From NCBI RefSeq assembly GCF_003268885.1, contig NZ_QLSX01000003.1:310001-374000 (forward strand): a stretch of DNA of 64,000 bases, written 5' to 3'. This stretch comes from Onishia taeanensis (GTDB lineage Bacteria; Pseudomonadota; Gammaproteobacteria; Pseudomonadales; Halomonadaceae). Position 1 is the first letter of the stretch. The number at the start of each line of letters is the position of its first letter. This document shows positions 1 to 8,477 of the stretch, piece by piece. The notes under the pieces were generated by a model, which worked only from the letters and a program-made list of their open reading frames with translations, searched no databases and was not told the origin of the DNA. Position numbers and translations under genes: made by a program.

Positions 1-57
1 CGATGTATGTCGCGCCCGGCATAACTGGCCAACACTGAGAGTACGGTATTCACGATC

Positions 58-91
58 CGTCCATAACGATGATTCGTCCATAACGATAATA
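58..91. repeat. 17-bp direct repeat before the aldehyde dehydrogenase
   Basis: Two adjacent 17-base copies starting CGTCCATAACGAT differ only near their ends. They lie directly upstream of the ribosome-binding site (caggag, near 100) of the gene at 112. They could be paired activator sites or one of the short slippage-type duplications seen in many gaps of this window. Confidence 0.6.
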
Positions 92-111
92 GTCAATTCA
101 GGAGTCACGCC

Positions 112-1632
112 ATGATCTATGCCAACCCCGGTAGCGCCGATGCGCTGGTATCGTTTGCCGAGCGCTACGGCAACTTCATCGACGGCGAGTTCGTTGCCCC
201 TATCAAGGGGCAGTATTTCGATAATGTCAGCCCGGTGAATGGCGAGGTGTTCTGCCAGATCCCGCGCTCCACGGCCGAGGACATCGATCTGGCGCTGGAT
301 GCCGCTCACCGTGCGGCCCCGGCCTGGGGGCGTAGCTCGGCGGCCGAGCGAAGCAACATTCTTCTGAAGATCGCTGATCGCATCGAGCAGAATCTAGAGG
401 CTCTGGCCGTGGCCGAGACCTGGGACAACGGCAAGGCGGTGCGCGAGACCCTCAACGCCGATTTGCCGCTGGCGGTGGATCACTTCCGCTACTTCGCTGG
501 CTGCATCCGCGCCCAGGAAGGCACCGCTGCGGATATCGACAACAACACCGTTTCCTACCATTTCCACGAGCCGCTGGGGGTGGTGGGGCAGATCATTCCC
601 TGGAACTTCCCGATCCTGATGGCCACCTGGAAGCTGGCTCCGGCGCTGGCCGCCGGTAATTGCGTGGTGCTCAAATCGGCCGAACAGACGCCGGCCTCGA
701 TCCTCAAGGTGATGGAGTTGATCCACGACCTGTTGCCGCCAGGCGTGGTCAATGTCGTCAACGGCTACGGCGCCGAGGCCGGTCAGGCGCTGGCCAGCAG
801 CAAGCGCATCGCCAAGATCGCCTTTACCGGCTCCACTCCGGTTGGCTCGCATATCCTAAAGTGCGCCGCCGAGAACATCATTCCCTCCACCGTTGAGCTC
901 GGCGGCAAGTCGCCGAACATCTACTTTGCCGACATCATGAATGCCGAACCCGCCTTTATCGACAAGGCGGTGGAAGGGCTGGTGCTGGCCTTCTTCAATC
1001 AGGGCGAGGTCTGCACCTGCCCCTCTCGGGCGCTGATTCAGGAGAGCATGTACGACGACTTCATGGCGAAGGTCATGGAACGTACCCTATCCATCAAGCG
1101 CGGTAACCCGCTGGACACCGAGGTTCAGGTGGGCGCTCAGGCCTCCAAGGAACAGTTCGACAAGATCCTCTCCTACATGGAGGTGGCCCGCGAAGAAGGC
1201 GCCGAGTTCCTGACCGGTGGCCATGTGGAGCATGTCGAAGCGGCGTTCGACAAGGGCTTCTACATCCAACCGACCCTGCTCAAGGGCCACAACAAGATGC
1301 GGGTCTTCCAGGAGGAGATCTTTGGCCCGGTGGTGGCAGTGACCACTTTCAAGGACGAAGAAGAGGCGCTGGCGATCGCCAACGACACCGAGTTTGGCCT
1401 TGGCGCCGGGGTGTGGAGCCGCGACATGAATGTGGCCTTCCGCATGGGCCGCGGCATTCAGGCCGGGCGGGTGTGGACCAACTGCTATCACCAGTACCCG
1501 GCCCATGCCGCCTTCGGTGGCTACAAGAAGTCCGGTGTCGGCCGTGAGACTCACAAGATGGCGCTCGAGCACTATCAGCAGACCAAGAACCTGCTGGTCA
1601 GCTACGATATCAACCCGCTGGGCTTCTTCTGA
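112..1632 (+). CDS. NAD(P)-dependent aldehyde dehydrogenase, AldB/ExaC type
   Basis: Oxidises an aliphatic aldehyde, probably acetaldehyde, to the acid in the cytosol. The 506-residue length matches the AldB/ExaC/AcoD group. The general base Glu262 lies in the ELGGKSP motif and the nucleophile Cys301 in GEVCTC, which has a second cysteine two residues on, as in this subfamily. The cofactor-fold motif PWNFP and the C-terminal [11 protein letters not shown] are present. ATG at 112 follows a caggag Shine-Dalgarno. The gene stands alone and ends at a strong terminator. The exact aldehyde substrate is an inference. It is not a BetB-type betaine aldehyde dehydrogenase by its motifs, although betT is nearby. 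Confidence 0.9.
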   Translation: MIYANPGSADALVSFAERYGNFIDGEFVAPIKGQYFDNVSPVNGEVFCQIPRSTAEDIDLALDAAHRAAPAWGRSSAAERSNILLKIADRIEQNLEALAVAETWDNGKAVRETLNADLPLAVDHFRYFAGCIRAQEGTAADIDNNTVSYHFHEPLGVVGQIIPWNFPILMATWKLAPALAAGNCVVLKSAEQTPASILKVMELIHDLLPPGVVNVVNGYGAEAGQALASSKRIAKIAFTGSTPVGSHILKCAAENIIPSTVELGGKSPNIYFADIMNAEPAFIDKAVEGLVLAFFNQGEVCTCPSRALIQESMYDDFMAKVMERTLSIKRGNPLDTEVQVGAQASKEQFDKILSYMEVAREEGAEFLTGGHVEHVEAAFDKGFYIQPTLLKGHNKMRVFQEEIFGPVVAVTTFKDEEEALAIANDTEFGLGAGVWSRDMNVAFRMGRGIQAGRVWTNCYHQYPAHAAFGGYKKSGVGRETHKMALEHYQQTKNLLVSYDINPLGFF

Positions 1633-1702
1633 GGCCATGCGCCGGGCCAGGAGACCCGGCTGCCCTCGTTGCCGATCTTGGCGCACAGGTGCAGCTAAAG
1701 AG

Positions 1703-1734
1703 AAAGGGGCGCGACATCGGTCGCGCCCCTTTTT
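1703..1734 (+). terminator. Rho-independent terminator of the aldehyde dehydrogenase gene
   Basis: A 12-bp stem (AAAGGGGCGCGA with its complement) closes a six-base loop and runs into a T tract (cccctttttc). It lies about 70 bases after the stop at 1632. The rest of the gap up to 1938 shows nothing else I can identify. Confidence 0.9.
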
Positions 1735-1938
1735 CTGTGGCTGAACCATATGTCTGGCAAGTGCTGCTACAGACGGTCAGGGTCGTCAGGCCACCTACGC
1801 CTCCTTCTCAGGCCAAGCCTTGATGCACGTCATGGCTGCGTTAGGCAGCGCGGCTATCCTTGTAGTAGCGGGCGCATCATGGGGCCCATTCGAGCGGTGA
1901 CAGCCGGGCCACGTCTTGGGCCCGCAGGAGAGGCGATC

Positions 1939-2586
1939 ATGAAACGACAAGAGCGGCGCCGCTGGACGCCCTGCCTGCTGGCACTTGCATCAGCACCAGT
2001 ACTTGTAGTGGCGCTGGGCGTGGGCAGTGCGTTTGGTCATGGCGGGGGAGAGGGTGTGCGAGATGATGGGACAGAGGGCGTGCACCACGGCATGATGGGC
2101 GGAGGTTATGGTCAAGGGTATCGCCAAGGTCATCGCGAAGGTCATGGCGAAGGCTATGGCATGGGGCCCGGCATGATGGGCGGTCGTCAAGGTGACCAAG
2201 ACGGCGGTTACTATGGCGGCCGGCATGGCGACATGATGGATGACATGGGGCCGGGGCTTGGTATGGGTCCCGGTATGATGTCTGGCATGCCGGGGGGCAT
2301 CTTCTTCGATGGTTTGAGCGCCGAGCAGGTGAAACAGGTTCGCGAGCTGCTGCGCGCGCATCGCAGCGCCCAGTTCGCGCGCATGGAGGAAATGGCCGAA
2401 TTGCGTCTGGACCTGAGTTTACTGCTGCAGGATCCTCGCCCTGATCCCGACCAGGCCCGGACCCTGAACCAGCGGCTGGCCGAGCTGCACGGGGCCATGC
2501 TTGAGGAGCGGCTGCGGTTGCACAATGCCCTGCAGGACCTGCTGACGGCCGAGCAGCGCGAGCAACGGGGTCTGCCGGATTCCTGA
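1939..2586 (+). CDS. Periplasmic Spy/CnrX-like protein with Gly/His/Met-rich region
   Basis: A 215-residue exported protein. ATG at 1939 is chosen because a good gcaggag site precedes it and a signal peptide follows (basic start, then a hydrophobic segment to about residue 34). Residues 36-115 are rich in Gly, His and Met, with MMGG and GPGMM runs and a four-residue repeat of the form (G/R)(Q/E)G(Y/H) encoded by a 12-bp DNA repeat. The last 95 residues are helical and charged (LSAEQVKQVRELL, LTAEQREQ), like Spy/CpxP and heavy-metal sensor proteins. Metal binding, probably copper or nickel, is an inference from composition. It is monocistronic. Confidence 0.75.
   Translation: MKRQERRRWTPCLLALASAPVLVVALGVGSAFGHGGGEGVRDDGTEGVHHGMMGGGYGQGYRQGHREGHGEGYGMGPGMMGGRQGDQDGGYYGGRHGDMMDDMGPGLGMGPGMMSGMPGGIFFDGLSAEQVKQVRELLRAHRSAQFARMEEMAELRLDLSLLLQDPRPDPDQARTLNQRLAELHGAMLEERLRLHNALQDLLTAEQREQRGLPDS
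2110..2157 (+). repeat. 12-bp coding tandem repeat in the Gly/His-rich protein
   Basis: Four 12-base units in frame (variants of GGTCAAGGGTAT) encode GQGY, RQGH, REGH and GEGY. The repeat lies in the metal-binding-like region of the exported protein that starts at 1939. Confidence 0.75.
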
Positions 2587-2644
2587 GGGTCGCTGGAGCG
2601 AGTGATCCGCCTGTGGTGGCTAGTTCAGCCGCGCAGCGCTAACC

Positions 2645-2675
2645 AAAAAAACGGCGACTCCGTAGAGTCGCCGTT
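2645..2675 (-). terminator. Terminator downstream of betT
   Basis: A ten-base stem (ACGGCGACTC with its complement) has a CGTA loop. On the minus strand it is followed by a run of T (seen as caaaaaa on the plus strand at 2644-2650). It serves the minus-strand transporter that ends at 2744 and may also stop plus-strand transcription from the gene ending at 2586. Confidence 0.85.
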
Positions 2676-2743
2676 TGGCGTTCTGGGGCTCGAGGTTCAT
2701 GACGCAGGGCCCCGGAGGATCATGCCGTGCTTGCGCTGGCGCC

Positions 2744-4792
2744 TTAATTGGCGCTGGGCATGGTCTCCATGTCGCCGATCGAGCCCGGCATTGCCGGCAC
2801 AGCACCGGCTTCTCCGGCCGTGCTCAGGAACTGCAGGTGGCGCTCGTACTCGGCGAGCACGTCATGCACTACCTGATTGCGGGTGCAGCCGTTGAGATCC
2901 TGTCCCAGGGCACCTTCGGCCAGATAGACGTCCAGGCGCAGGTAGTAGTCGTCGTCCACCTGGAGGAAGCTCGGCGTGCGCAGGCGCTGGGAGCGAACCT
3001 CGTAGACAAAGCTCGGTGCTTCTTCGAGGTCGACCTGCAGGGTCACACGTGGCAGCGGTTCGCCATCGATCTGAGTCTCGCTGACGTAAGCGGCCTGGCC
3101 ACGGCTCTTGAGCTCCTCGGCGAGCTGAGTCAGCGCCGGACGAATGGCGTGCTCAATGGTTGCCGCGGTACCAGCCCGGTTCGAGGTGTCCAGTGCCCGG
3201 TCGAGGCGCTCGCGCCAGTCGCCCTGAACGGCGCCACTGCCAACCTGCTGGCGGGCGTCGGCCTTGTGGGTCTCCAGACGCAGGGCGCGGGTCAGGCCGG
3301 CCATGATGGCGAAGATCACCAGAGAGAAGGGCAGGGCGGTGATCACCACGGCACTCTGCAGTGCATCGAGACCGCCGGCCATCAGCAGGGCGATGGTGAT
3401 CAGGCCGATGACCGCGGACCAGAAGATACGCAGGCGGATCGGCGCATCGTGGTTCACGTCCGACAGGATGGTGGTGAAGTTCGCCAGCACCAGAGCGCCG
3501 GAGTCGGCGGAGGTGACGAAGAACACCACGCCCAGCACGGTGACCACCGAGGCGGTGATGCCGATGTACGGATACTGCTCGAGGAAGGTATAGATGGTGG
3601 TCTGTGGGCTGTTCAAGGCCTGTTGACCGAGTTCCACCAGCCCCTGGTTGGCGACCATATCGATACCGCTGTTACCGAAGATCGACATCCAGGCCATCAT
3701 GAAGCCGAGCGGGATCAGGAGGGCACCGGTGACGAATTCACGGATGGTACGACCGCGGGAGATGCGTGCCAGGAACAGGCCGACGAACGGCGTCCAGGCG
3801 ATCCACCAGCCCCAGAAGAAGATCGTCCACCAGCCCATCCACTGCTGGGCATCTTCGCCGGCAAAGGCGTAGGTGTCGAAGCTCTTGGCAAGGAAGCCAC
3901 TCAGGTAGTCACCGGCATTCAGCACCAGCGCGTCGAGCAAGTGCAGGGTCTGGCCCTGGAAGAGCACGAACAGCAGCAGCGCAGTGGCCAACAGCATGTT
4001 GAACTCGGACAGGCGACGGATACCCTTCTCGACGCCGGTTACCACGGAGATGGTGGCGAGGATCACGACCAGCACGATCAGAATGATCTGGGTGGTCAGG
4101 CTCTCCGGCACGTCGAACAGGAAGGTCAGGCCGTAGTTGAGCTGGATGACGCCGATGCCGAGGCTGGTGGCGATACCGAATACCGTGGAAATCACGGCGG
4201 TGATGTCGACCGCGTTACCGATCGGACCATTGATGCGGTTGCCGAGCAGCGGATAGAGCGCGCTGCGGATGGCCAGCGGTAGGCGATGGCGATAGCTGAA
4301 GTAGGCCAGTGCCATGCCCATCAGCACATACATGCCCCAGCCGGTCAGGCCCCAGTGGAAGAAGGTCTGGGGAACGGCTTGACGTAAGGCAGCGGCACTC
4401 TCGGGCGCCAGGTCGGGCGGCGTGAGATAGTGCGACAGCGGCTCGGCTACGCAGAAGAACAGCAGATCGATGCCGATGCCCGCGGCGAACAGCATGGATG
4501 CCCAGGAGACCAGCGAAAATTCCGGGCGCGAGTGGTCAGGGCCCAGGCGGATCGAGCCGGCCCGTGAAAAGCCGATGACTACCACGAAGACCAGATAGGC
4601 CACGGCGGCCAGCATGTAATACCAGCCGAAGGTATCGTTGATCCATGCCAGGCCCGCATTGAAGATGGCGCCGGCTTTTTCGGTGAAGGTCATGGTGAAG
4701 ATCAGGAACAGCAGGATGCCGGCTGCTGACCCCATAAAGACGACGGGGTTGAGGCGATCTCGTCGTTCGGTGGCTTTCATGTCTTGCGCCAT
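2744..4792 (-). CDS. betT: BCCT-family choline transporter BetT
   Basis: A high-affinity inner-membrane choline (or betaine) symporter that supplies glycine-betaine osmoprotection. The protein is 682 residues, close to E. coli BetT. ATG at 4792 (MAQDMKATERRDRLNPVVF) aligns with the BetT start; the open frame extends to 5083 but that part runs through the operators. Around twelve hydrophobic helices are visible. Strong BetT signatures are FGWYYMLAA, PEFSLVSWASMLFAAGIG and the BCCT signature WWTIFFWGWWIAWTPF. A cytoplasmic C-terminal domain of roughly 150 residues is present, as in osmosensing BetT. betI, betA and betB are not in this window, so BetI would have to act in trans. Confidence 0.93.
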   Translation of the reverse strand: MAQDMKATERRDRLNPVVFMGSAAGILLFLIFTMTFTEKAGAIFNAGLAWINDTFGWYYMLAAVAYLVFVVVIGFSRAGSIRLGPDHSRPEFSLVSWASMLFAAGIGIDLLFFCVAEPLSHYLTPPDLAPESAAALRQAVPQTFFHWGLTGWGMYVLMGMALAYFSYRHRLPLAIRSALYPLLGNRINGPIGNAVDITAVISTVFGIATSLGIGVIQLNYGLTFLFDVPESLTTQIILIVLVVILATISVVTGVEKGIRRLSEFNMLLATALLLFVLFQGQTLHLLDALVLNAGDYLSGFLAKSFDTYAFAGEDAQQWMGWWTIFFWGWWIAWTPFVGLFLARISRGRTIREFVTGALLIPLGFMMAWMSIFGNSGIDMVANQGLVELGQQALNSPQTTIYTFLEQYPYIGITASVVTVLGVVFFVTSADSGALVLANFTTILSDVNHDAPIRLRIFWSAVIGLITIALLMAGGLDALQSAVVITALPFSLVIFAIMAGLTRALRLETHKADARQQVGSGAVQGDWRERLDRALDTSNRAGTAATIEHAIRPALTQLAEELKSRGQAAYVSETQIDGEPLPRVTLQVDLEEAPSFVYEVRSQRLRTPSFLQVDDDYYLRLDVYLAEGALGQDLNGCTRNQVVHDVLAEYERHLQFLSTAGEAGAVPAMPGSIGDMETMPSAN

Positions 4793-4838
4793 AGTGGGCA
4801 GACTCCCTTGTGTCGTTGAAGAAGGTGCTTCATTTATT

Positions 4839-4858
4839 TTGATTGAACGACCAATCAA
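4839..4858. promoter_or_regulatory. BetI-like operator 1 upstream of betT
   Basis: The 20-bp palindrome TTGATTGAACGACCAATCAA has perfect 7-bp arms around a CG centre. It resembles the BetI operator of the E. coli betT-betI intergenic region as I remember it. It lies 46 bp upstream of the betT start codon. Confidence 0.75.
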
Positions 4859-4961
4859 TAAAATAACGATAAACGTGACGCATCGCACACCGCGGATGAG
4901 GCGGGGCGCGTTCTGAGCTGTTTTCGCCATGGTGATGGTGACATGCCATGACGGCTTTTTA

Positions 4962-4981
4962 TTGATTGACCGTTCAAATAA
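4962..4981. promoter_or_regulatory. BetI-like operator 2 upstream of betT
   Basis: A second copy of the same palindrome with a less perfect right arm (TTGATTGACCGTTCAAATAA), 123 bp further upstream of betT than the first. Two sites suggest cooperative or looped repression by a BetI-type TetR regulator. Confidence 0.65.
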
Positions 4982-4992
4982 AATACAGGCTT

Positions 4993-5349
4993 CTGAATTA
5001 ACCTTCAACCGTTGACGGCGATTGGCTTGGGAAATGGCGCCTGATCCTTGCGTGGTGCTTGCGTGATAAGAGCAAGGCGCCATGTGGCCACAGACACGGT
5101 GTCGGCGGGAGTGGGGGCCTTGCAGTGCTGGGATCCAGGAAGGGGCAGGAGGTGGGCTGAAACGTGAGGGTGGGGCTGGGCCAGGCGCGGGAAAGACATT
5201 TCGAAGTCGCGGCCTGGTTCTGAGGTTGGTTCTGAGGTGAGTTGGTCAGATGTGCGATGCCCGGCAAGGGGCCGGGCATCAATATCAGCATCCAAACGTC
5301 GAGCGTGGTGGTATCGGGCCGGTTTGCACCTGTCGACTGCTAGCGAGGA
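4993..5349. other. Intergenic stretch between betT promoter and spy-like gene
   Basis: No convincing gene lies between the distal BetI-like site and the stop of the Spy-like gene at 5350. It holds a two-copy 12-bp direct repeat (5216-5239, GGTTCTGAGGTT) and a perfect ten-base hairpin at 5256-5280 (GATGCCCGGC with its complement, loop AAGGG) that lacks a T tract. Short proline-rich open frames here look like chance. Confidence 0.6.
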
Positions 5350-6057
5350 TCAGCCGTTGCCGTTGGCCTCGGCGGTCTGCCGGGGTTCTCCCTGGTAGCT
5401 GCCTTTGTGTTCACCATGCCGCTCATGACGATGCTCACCCCCTTCGCCACCAAGGTGGTCGCGCGAGAGTTTGTCGTGGTGGGGCATCATGAATACGACC
5501 AGAGCGTGACGCTGTGCTTCGTTGAGTACGTCGGCCAGCGCCGCTTGATGTTCCTGGCGCAGGGCCTCGACGGCGGCACGCTTTTCCTCGCGGCTGTCGT
5601 ATGTCGCATCGTGCAGGGCACGCATCTTGTCCATCAAGGCCTGGCGTGCGTCGTTCAGCGTAGCGCGATCTTCATCGCTTAGTGACCAGCTGTCGAGCAG
5701 TGCATCAAGCCTTACTTGCTGACGCGCCTGGCGCTGATCATGGCGCGCTGCACCGTGATGCCGCTCAAGGGTTGCCGACAGGCTGGCGCGCTGCTCCTCG
5801 GTGAGGATGTCGTCGATGGCGGTGCGTTCTTGCTCGCGCAGTGCCTGATGCTCTTGCCGGAAGGTTTGACGTGTTTCCTGCAGGGCATTGCGCTGCTCAT
5901 CGGTCAGGTCGAGCTCTGCCATCATTTCCAGGCGCGGCCCCTGATGCGGGCCCATCTCTTTGAGCGTATTCGATGGCATGCCGGCCATGGCGGTCAGCGG
6001 CAGGGCGAGGCTTGAGACCAGGCTGATAGCGAGCAGGTGGCGTTTGAAATGGTTCAT
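5350..6057 (-). CDS. Spy/CpxP-family periplasmic chaperone
   Basis: A 235-residue exported protein. ATG at 6057 has an aggag site and begins a clear signal peptide ending in AMA. Two LTxxQ motifs typical of Spy/CpxP occur (LTDEQRNALQ, LTEEQRASL) and most of the mature chain is charged helix. The C-terminus is His-rich (HRHERHGEHKG), which may bind metal. The family binds misfolded periplasmic proteins and senses envelope stress. It is the last gene after baeR, about 180 bases downstream. In E. coli, Spy is a BaeSR target; here the gene sits in the same transcription direction as baeSR. It is longer than E. coli Spy (about 160 residues), close to a duplicated form. Confidence 0.85.
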   Translation of the reverse strand: MNHFKRHLLAISLVSSLALPLTAMAGMPSNTLKEMGPHQGPRLEMMAELDLTDEQRNALQETRQTFRQEHQALREQERTAIDDILTEEQRASLSATLERHHGAARHDQRQARQQVRLDALLDSWSLSDEDRATLNDARQALMDKMRALHDATYDSREEKRAAVEALRQEHQAALADVLNEAQRHALVVFMMPHHDKLSRDHLGGEGGEHRHERHGEHKGSYQGEPRQTAEANGNG

Positions 6058-6240
6058 GCGGACACTCCTGTCTTGATGCTTGGCGTTCCGGGCCGACGAT
6101 CGACCGCGGATAAGAAGAGTATCCGCCGGCATTGTGGCGCCGTTGTGCAGCGATCAAGGCGCAAATCAGCATGATGGTGCCCCGGTTCTGACTGCTGTAC
6201 GTCAGTTGCTGGTTTCAGCGCTTGGGTGTCAAGCCTAGTT

Positions 6241-6954
6241 TCAGTCCAAGGGCTCGGGCTCGTACTTGTAACCCACGCCATAGATCGAGCGGATCACCTC
6301 ACGCTCGGGCCAGACACCAGCAATCTTCTTCCTGAGCTTCTTGATGTGGGAATCCACGGTGCGCTCGGACACGATGCGATGGTCGCGATACATGTGATCC
6401 ATCAGCTGGTCACGGGAGAAGATGCGCCCCTGGGCATCCATCATCACCTTGAGGAGCTTGTATTCGACGGCGGTCAGTGCCAGGTCCTGGCCGTCGGCCA
6501 GCGCCTGCCAGCCATCCTCGTTGAGCACTAGTGCACCTTGAGTTCCGGGTGCGCCGGGTCTGTCCTGCGGCAGGGCCTGGCTGCGCCGCAGCACCGCCTT
6601 GATGCGGGCGACCACTTCGCGAGGGCTGAAGGGCTTGCAGATGTAGTCGTCGGCGCCGAGCTCGAGGCCCAGCAGGCGGTCGACCTCCTCGACGCGGGCG
6701 GTCAGCATGATCACCGGCAGCTGCGGCCAGCGGTCGCGGATCTGGCGGCACAGCACCAGGCCGTCGGTGCCGGGCAGCATCAGGTCAAGCAGTACCAGGT
6801 CGGGCTGCTGATCGTTGAGCCAGGGCATGACCTCATCGCCATGGTCTAGGTGGTGTGGCATGTAGCCGCTGCCGGTAAGGTAGTCGCCGATCAGGCGGGC
6901 GATCTTGGGTTCGTCTTCGACGATCAGGATGCGGCTGGGGGAAGCCTCAGTCAT
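6241..6954 (-). CDS. baeR: Response regulator BaeR (OmpR/PhoB family)
   Basis: A 237-residue DNA-binding response regulator for envelope stress and efflux control. The receiver domain (residues 8-120) has acidic residues Glu13/Asp14, phospho-acceptor Asp57 in LLDLMLPGTDG and the conserved Lys in ICKPFSPREVV. A winged-helix output domain follows (FSRDQLMDHMYRD, TVDSHIKKLRKKI, IYGVGYKYE). GTDGLVLCRQIR and VDRLLGLELGADDYICKPFSPREVVAR match E. coli BaeR closely. It follows baeS after 86 bases that contain a 14-bp tandem repeat. Confidence 0.93.
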   Translation of the reverse strand: MTEASPSRILIVEDEPKIARLIGDYLTGSGYMPHHLDHGDEVMPWLNDQQPDLVLLDLMLPGTDGLVLCRQIRDRWPQLPVIMLTARVEEVDRLLGLELGADDYICKPFSPREVVARIKAVLRRSQALPQDRPGAPGTQGALVLNEDGWQALADGQDLALTAVEYKLLKVMMDAQGRIFSRDQLMDHMYRDHRIVSERTVDSHIKKLRKKIAGVWPEREVIRSIYGVGYKYEPEPLD

Positions 6955-7000
6955 GCCGATGTCTCCGGGGATTCCGTGGGTTCAGTGGGGCCTGGTTTTC

Positions 7001-7056
7001 AAGTATCAGTATTCAGGTATCAGTTTTCAGGCATTAGGTGTCAGGCATTAGGCATC
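7001..7056. repeat. 14-bp tandem array spanning the end of baeS
   Basis: Four exact-length 14-base units: AAGTATCAGTATTC, AGGTATCAGTTTTC, AGGCATTAGGTGTC and AGGCATTAGGCATC. The array fills most of the baeS-baeR gap. It continues through the baeS stop codon (7041-7043), so that the last few BaeS residues (MPNA) are repeat-encoded. Confidence 0.85.
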
Positions 7057-8477
7057 AGGGGAAAGTCGATGGTCCAGCATAGCCCGCCAAGGGGGGAAGG
7101 CGTGGCATGCAGGGTCCCACCGTGGGCGCTGACCAGCGCCGCGGCGATCGAGAGCCCGAGTCCCGAGCCGCCGCTCTTGCGGCTGCGGGACCCTTCAACG
7201 CGATACAGCCGCTGGGTAAGCCGCTCAAGTTCCGCCTCCGGCACGTCGGGTGCGCTGTCTTCCCAGGTCAGACGTGCCATCTGGCCTTGCCTCTCTAGTG
7301 TGACCCGAAGCTGTCCCGGCGCCGTGGTGTAGGCCAGGGTGTTATCGATCAGGTTGCTCCACAGCTGGCGCAGCCGCTGGGCATCGCCGCGAATCATCAT
7401 GGGGGGGGGGATGTCGCTTGCAAGGGTGATGTCGTGCTCGGCGATCCAGCCCTTGGCATCGTCCAGGCGCCCCCTGAGGCTGTCGGCCAGGTCCAGAGGG
7501 GCCAGCGAGACCTCCAGGGCCCCGGCATCGCTTTGGGCGAGTAAGCGCAGGTCGCCGACCAGGCGTTCGAGCTGGCCGACTTCCTGGGATAGCGAGTCCA
7601 GATTGTCCTGGTCCAGCGGGCGGATGCCGTCCTGCATGGCCTCGATCTCGCCGCGCAGCACCGCAAGCGGGGTGCGTAACTCGTGGGCGATATCCGTCAC
7701 CCAGCGCTGTCGCGACTCGCGGTTGGCTTCGAGGGTCGCGGCCAGCACGTTGAAGTCCTGGGAGAGGCGCGATAGCTCATCGCGACCGCGTTCGGTGAGG
7801 CGAGCGCCATAGTCGCCCTGGGTGAGGCGGCGGGTGGCCAGCGCCATGCTCTGGGTGCGTCGACCGAGCCACCAGGACAAGCCGCCTGCCAGGAGCAGGG
7901 AGGCCAACACCAGTGAGGCGACGATGATCCCCAGGTTGCGCTGCTGCTGATCGAGGAAGAGCTCGTCCAAGTGTTCCATCAGTTGGTCTGGCGGCACATA
8001 GCCCAGTGTGCCGACTTGGCGACCCTCATAGCGGATCGGCACCCACTCAAGCCTCGCCGGCAGTCTGTCACGGCGAGGAGGCAGGCCGATCACCGGCAGC
8101 CCGTTCTCGTCATGCAGCACGAAGTCCCGGTCCCGGGCCAGATCGCGCTTGATGCCGATCTGAGGTGGTCGGCCATCCGGCCACAGCTGACGGCGCACCA
8201 GTTCTCGCCAGCCTCGCGGATCGGTGCGCAGCCACTGCCAGTTGCCATGGCGTCCCCACTCTTCGCCGAGGGCGTTGGCGAGGTTATTCACCAGCTCAGC
8301 CTGAGTGGTCTCTAGATAGTCGATGAAGCCGTTATTGATGCTTCGCGACACGCCGACGAAGACCAGCCCGGAAATCGCCACGTTGACGATCAGGATAATC
8401 GCGAACAGCTTGAGGCCCAGCACCGAGAGAGCCGGGCGCGCCAGGCGGCGTTTTGCAGGCAGAGCGTCATCAGTCAT
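7041..8477 (-). CDS. baeS: Sensor histidine kinase BaeS
   Basis: A 478-residue inner-membrane sensor kinase, partner of BaeR. Two membrane segments (about residues 20-42 and 180-200) flank a periplasmic sensor region of about 140 residues. HAMP follows, then HisKA with His265 in DIAHELRTPLAVL, then the HATPase domain (N box LWSNLIDNTL, G box SGLGLSI). The start overlaps the pump stop by four bases (ATGA), which shows translational coupling. The C-terminal codons lie in a 14-bp repeat array. Confidence 0.92.
   Translation of the reverse strand: MTDDALPAKRRLARPALSVLGLKLFAIILIVNVAISGLVFVGVSRSINNGFIDYLETTQAELVNNLANALGEEWGRHGNWQWLRTDPRGWRELVRRQLWPDGRPPQIGIKRDLARDRDFVLHDENGLPVIGLPPRRDRLPARLEWVPIRYEGRQVGTLGYVPPDQLMEHLDELFLDQQQRNLGIIVASLVLASLLLAGGLSWWLGRRTQSMALATRRLTQGDYGARLTERGRDELSRLSQDFNVLAATLEANRESRQRWVTDIAHELRTPLAVLRGEIEAMQDGIRPLDQDNLDSLSQEVGQLERLVGDLRLLAQSDAGALEVSLAPLDLADSLRGRLDDAKGWIAEHDITLASDIPPPMMIRGDAQRLRQLWSNLIDNTLAYTTAPGQLRVTLERQGQMARLTWEDSAPDVPEAELERLTQRLYRVEGSRSRKSGGSGLGLSIAAALVSAHGGTLHATPSPLGGLCWTIDFPLMPNA

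Noticed and set aside
112-1632. betB (betaine aldehyde dehydrogenase) because betT is close
   Set aside because: Cys-x-Cys active-site pattern and length fit the AldB/ExaC group, and the gene is not in an operon with betA or betI.
2675-4282. Long open frame (535 codons) on the plus strand over betT
   Set aside because: It has no family motifs and is the reverse-strand shadow of the high-GC betT gene; its predicted chain is Gln/His/Gly-biased.
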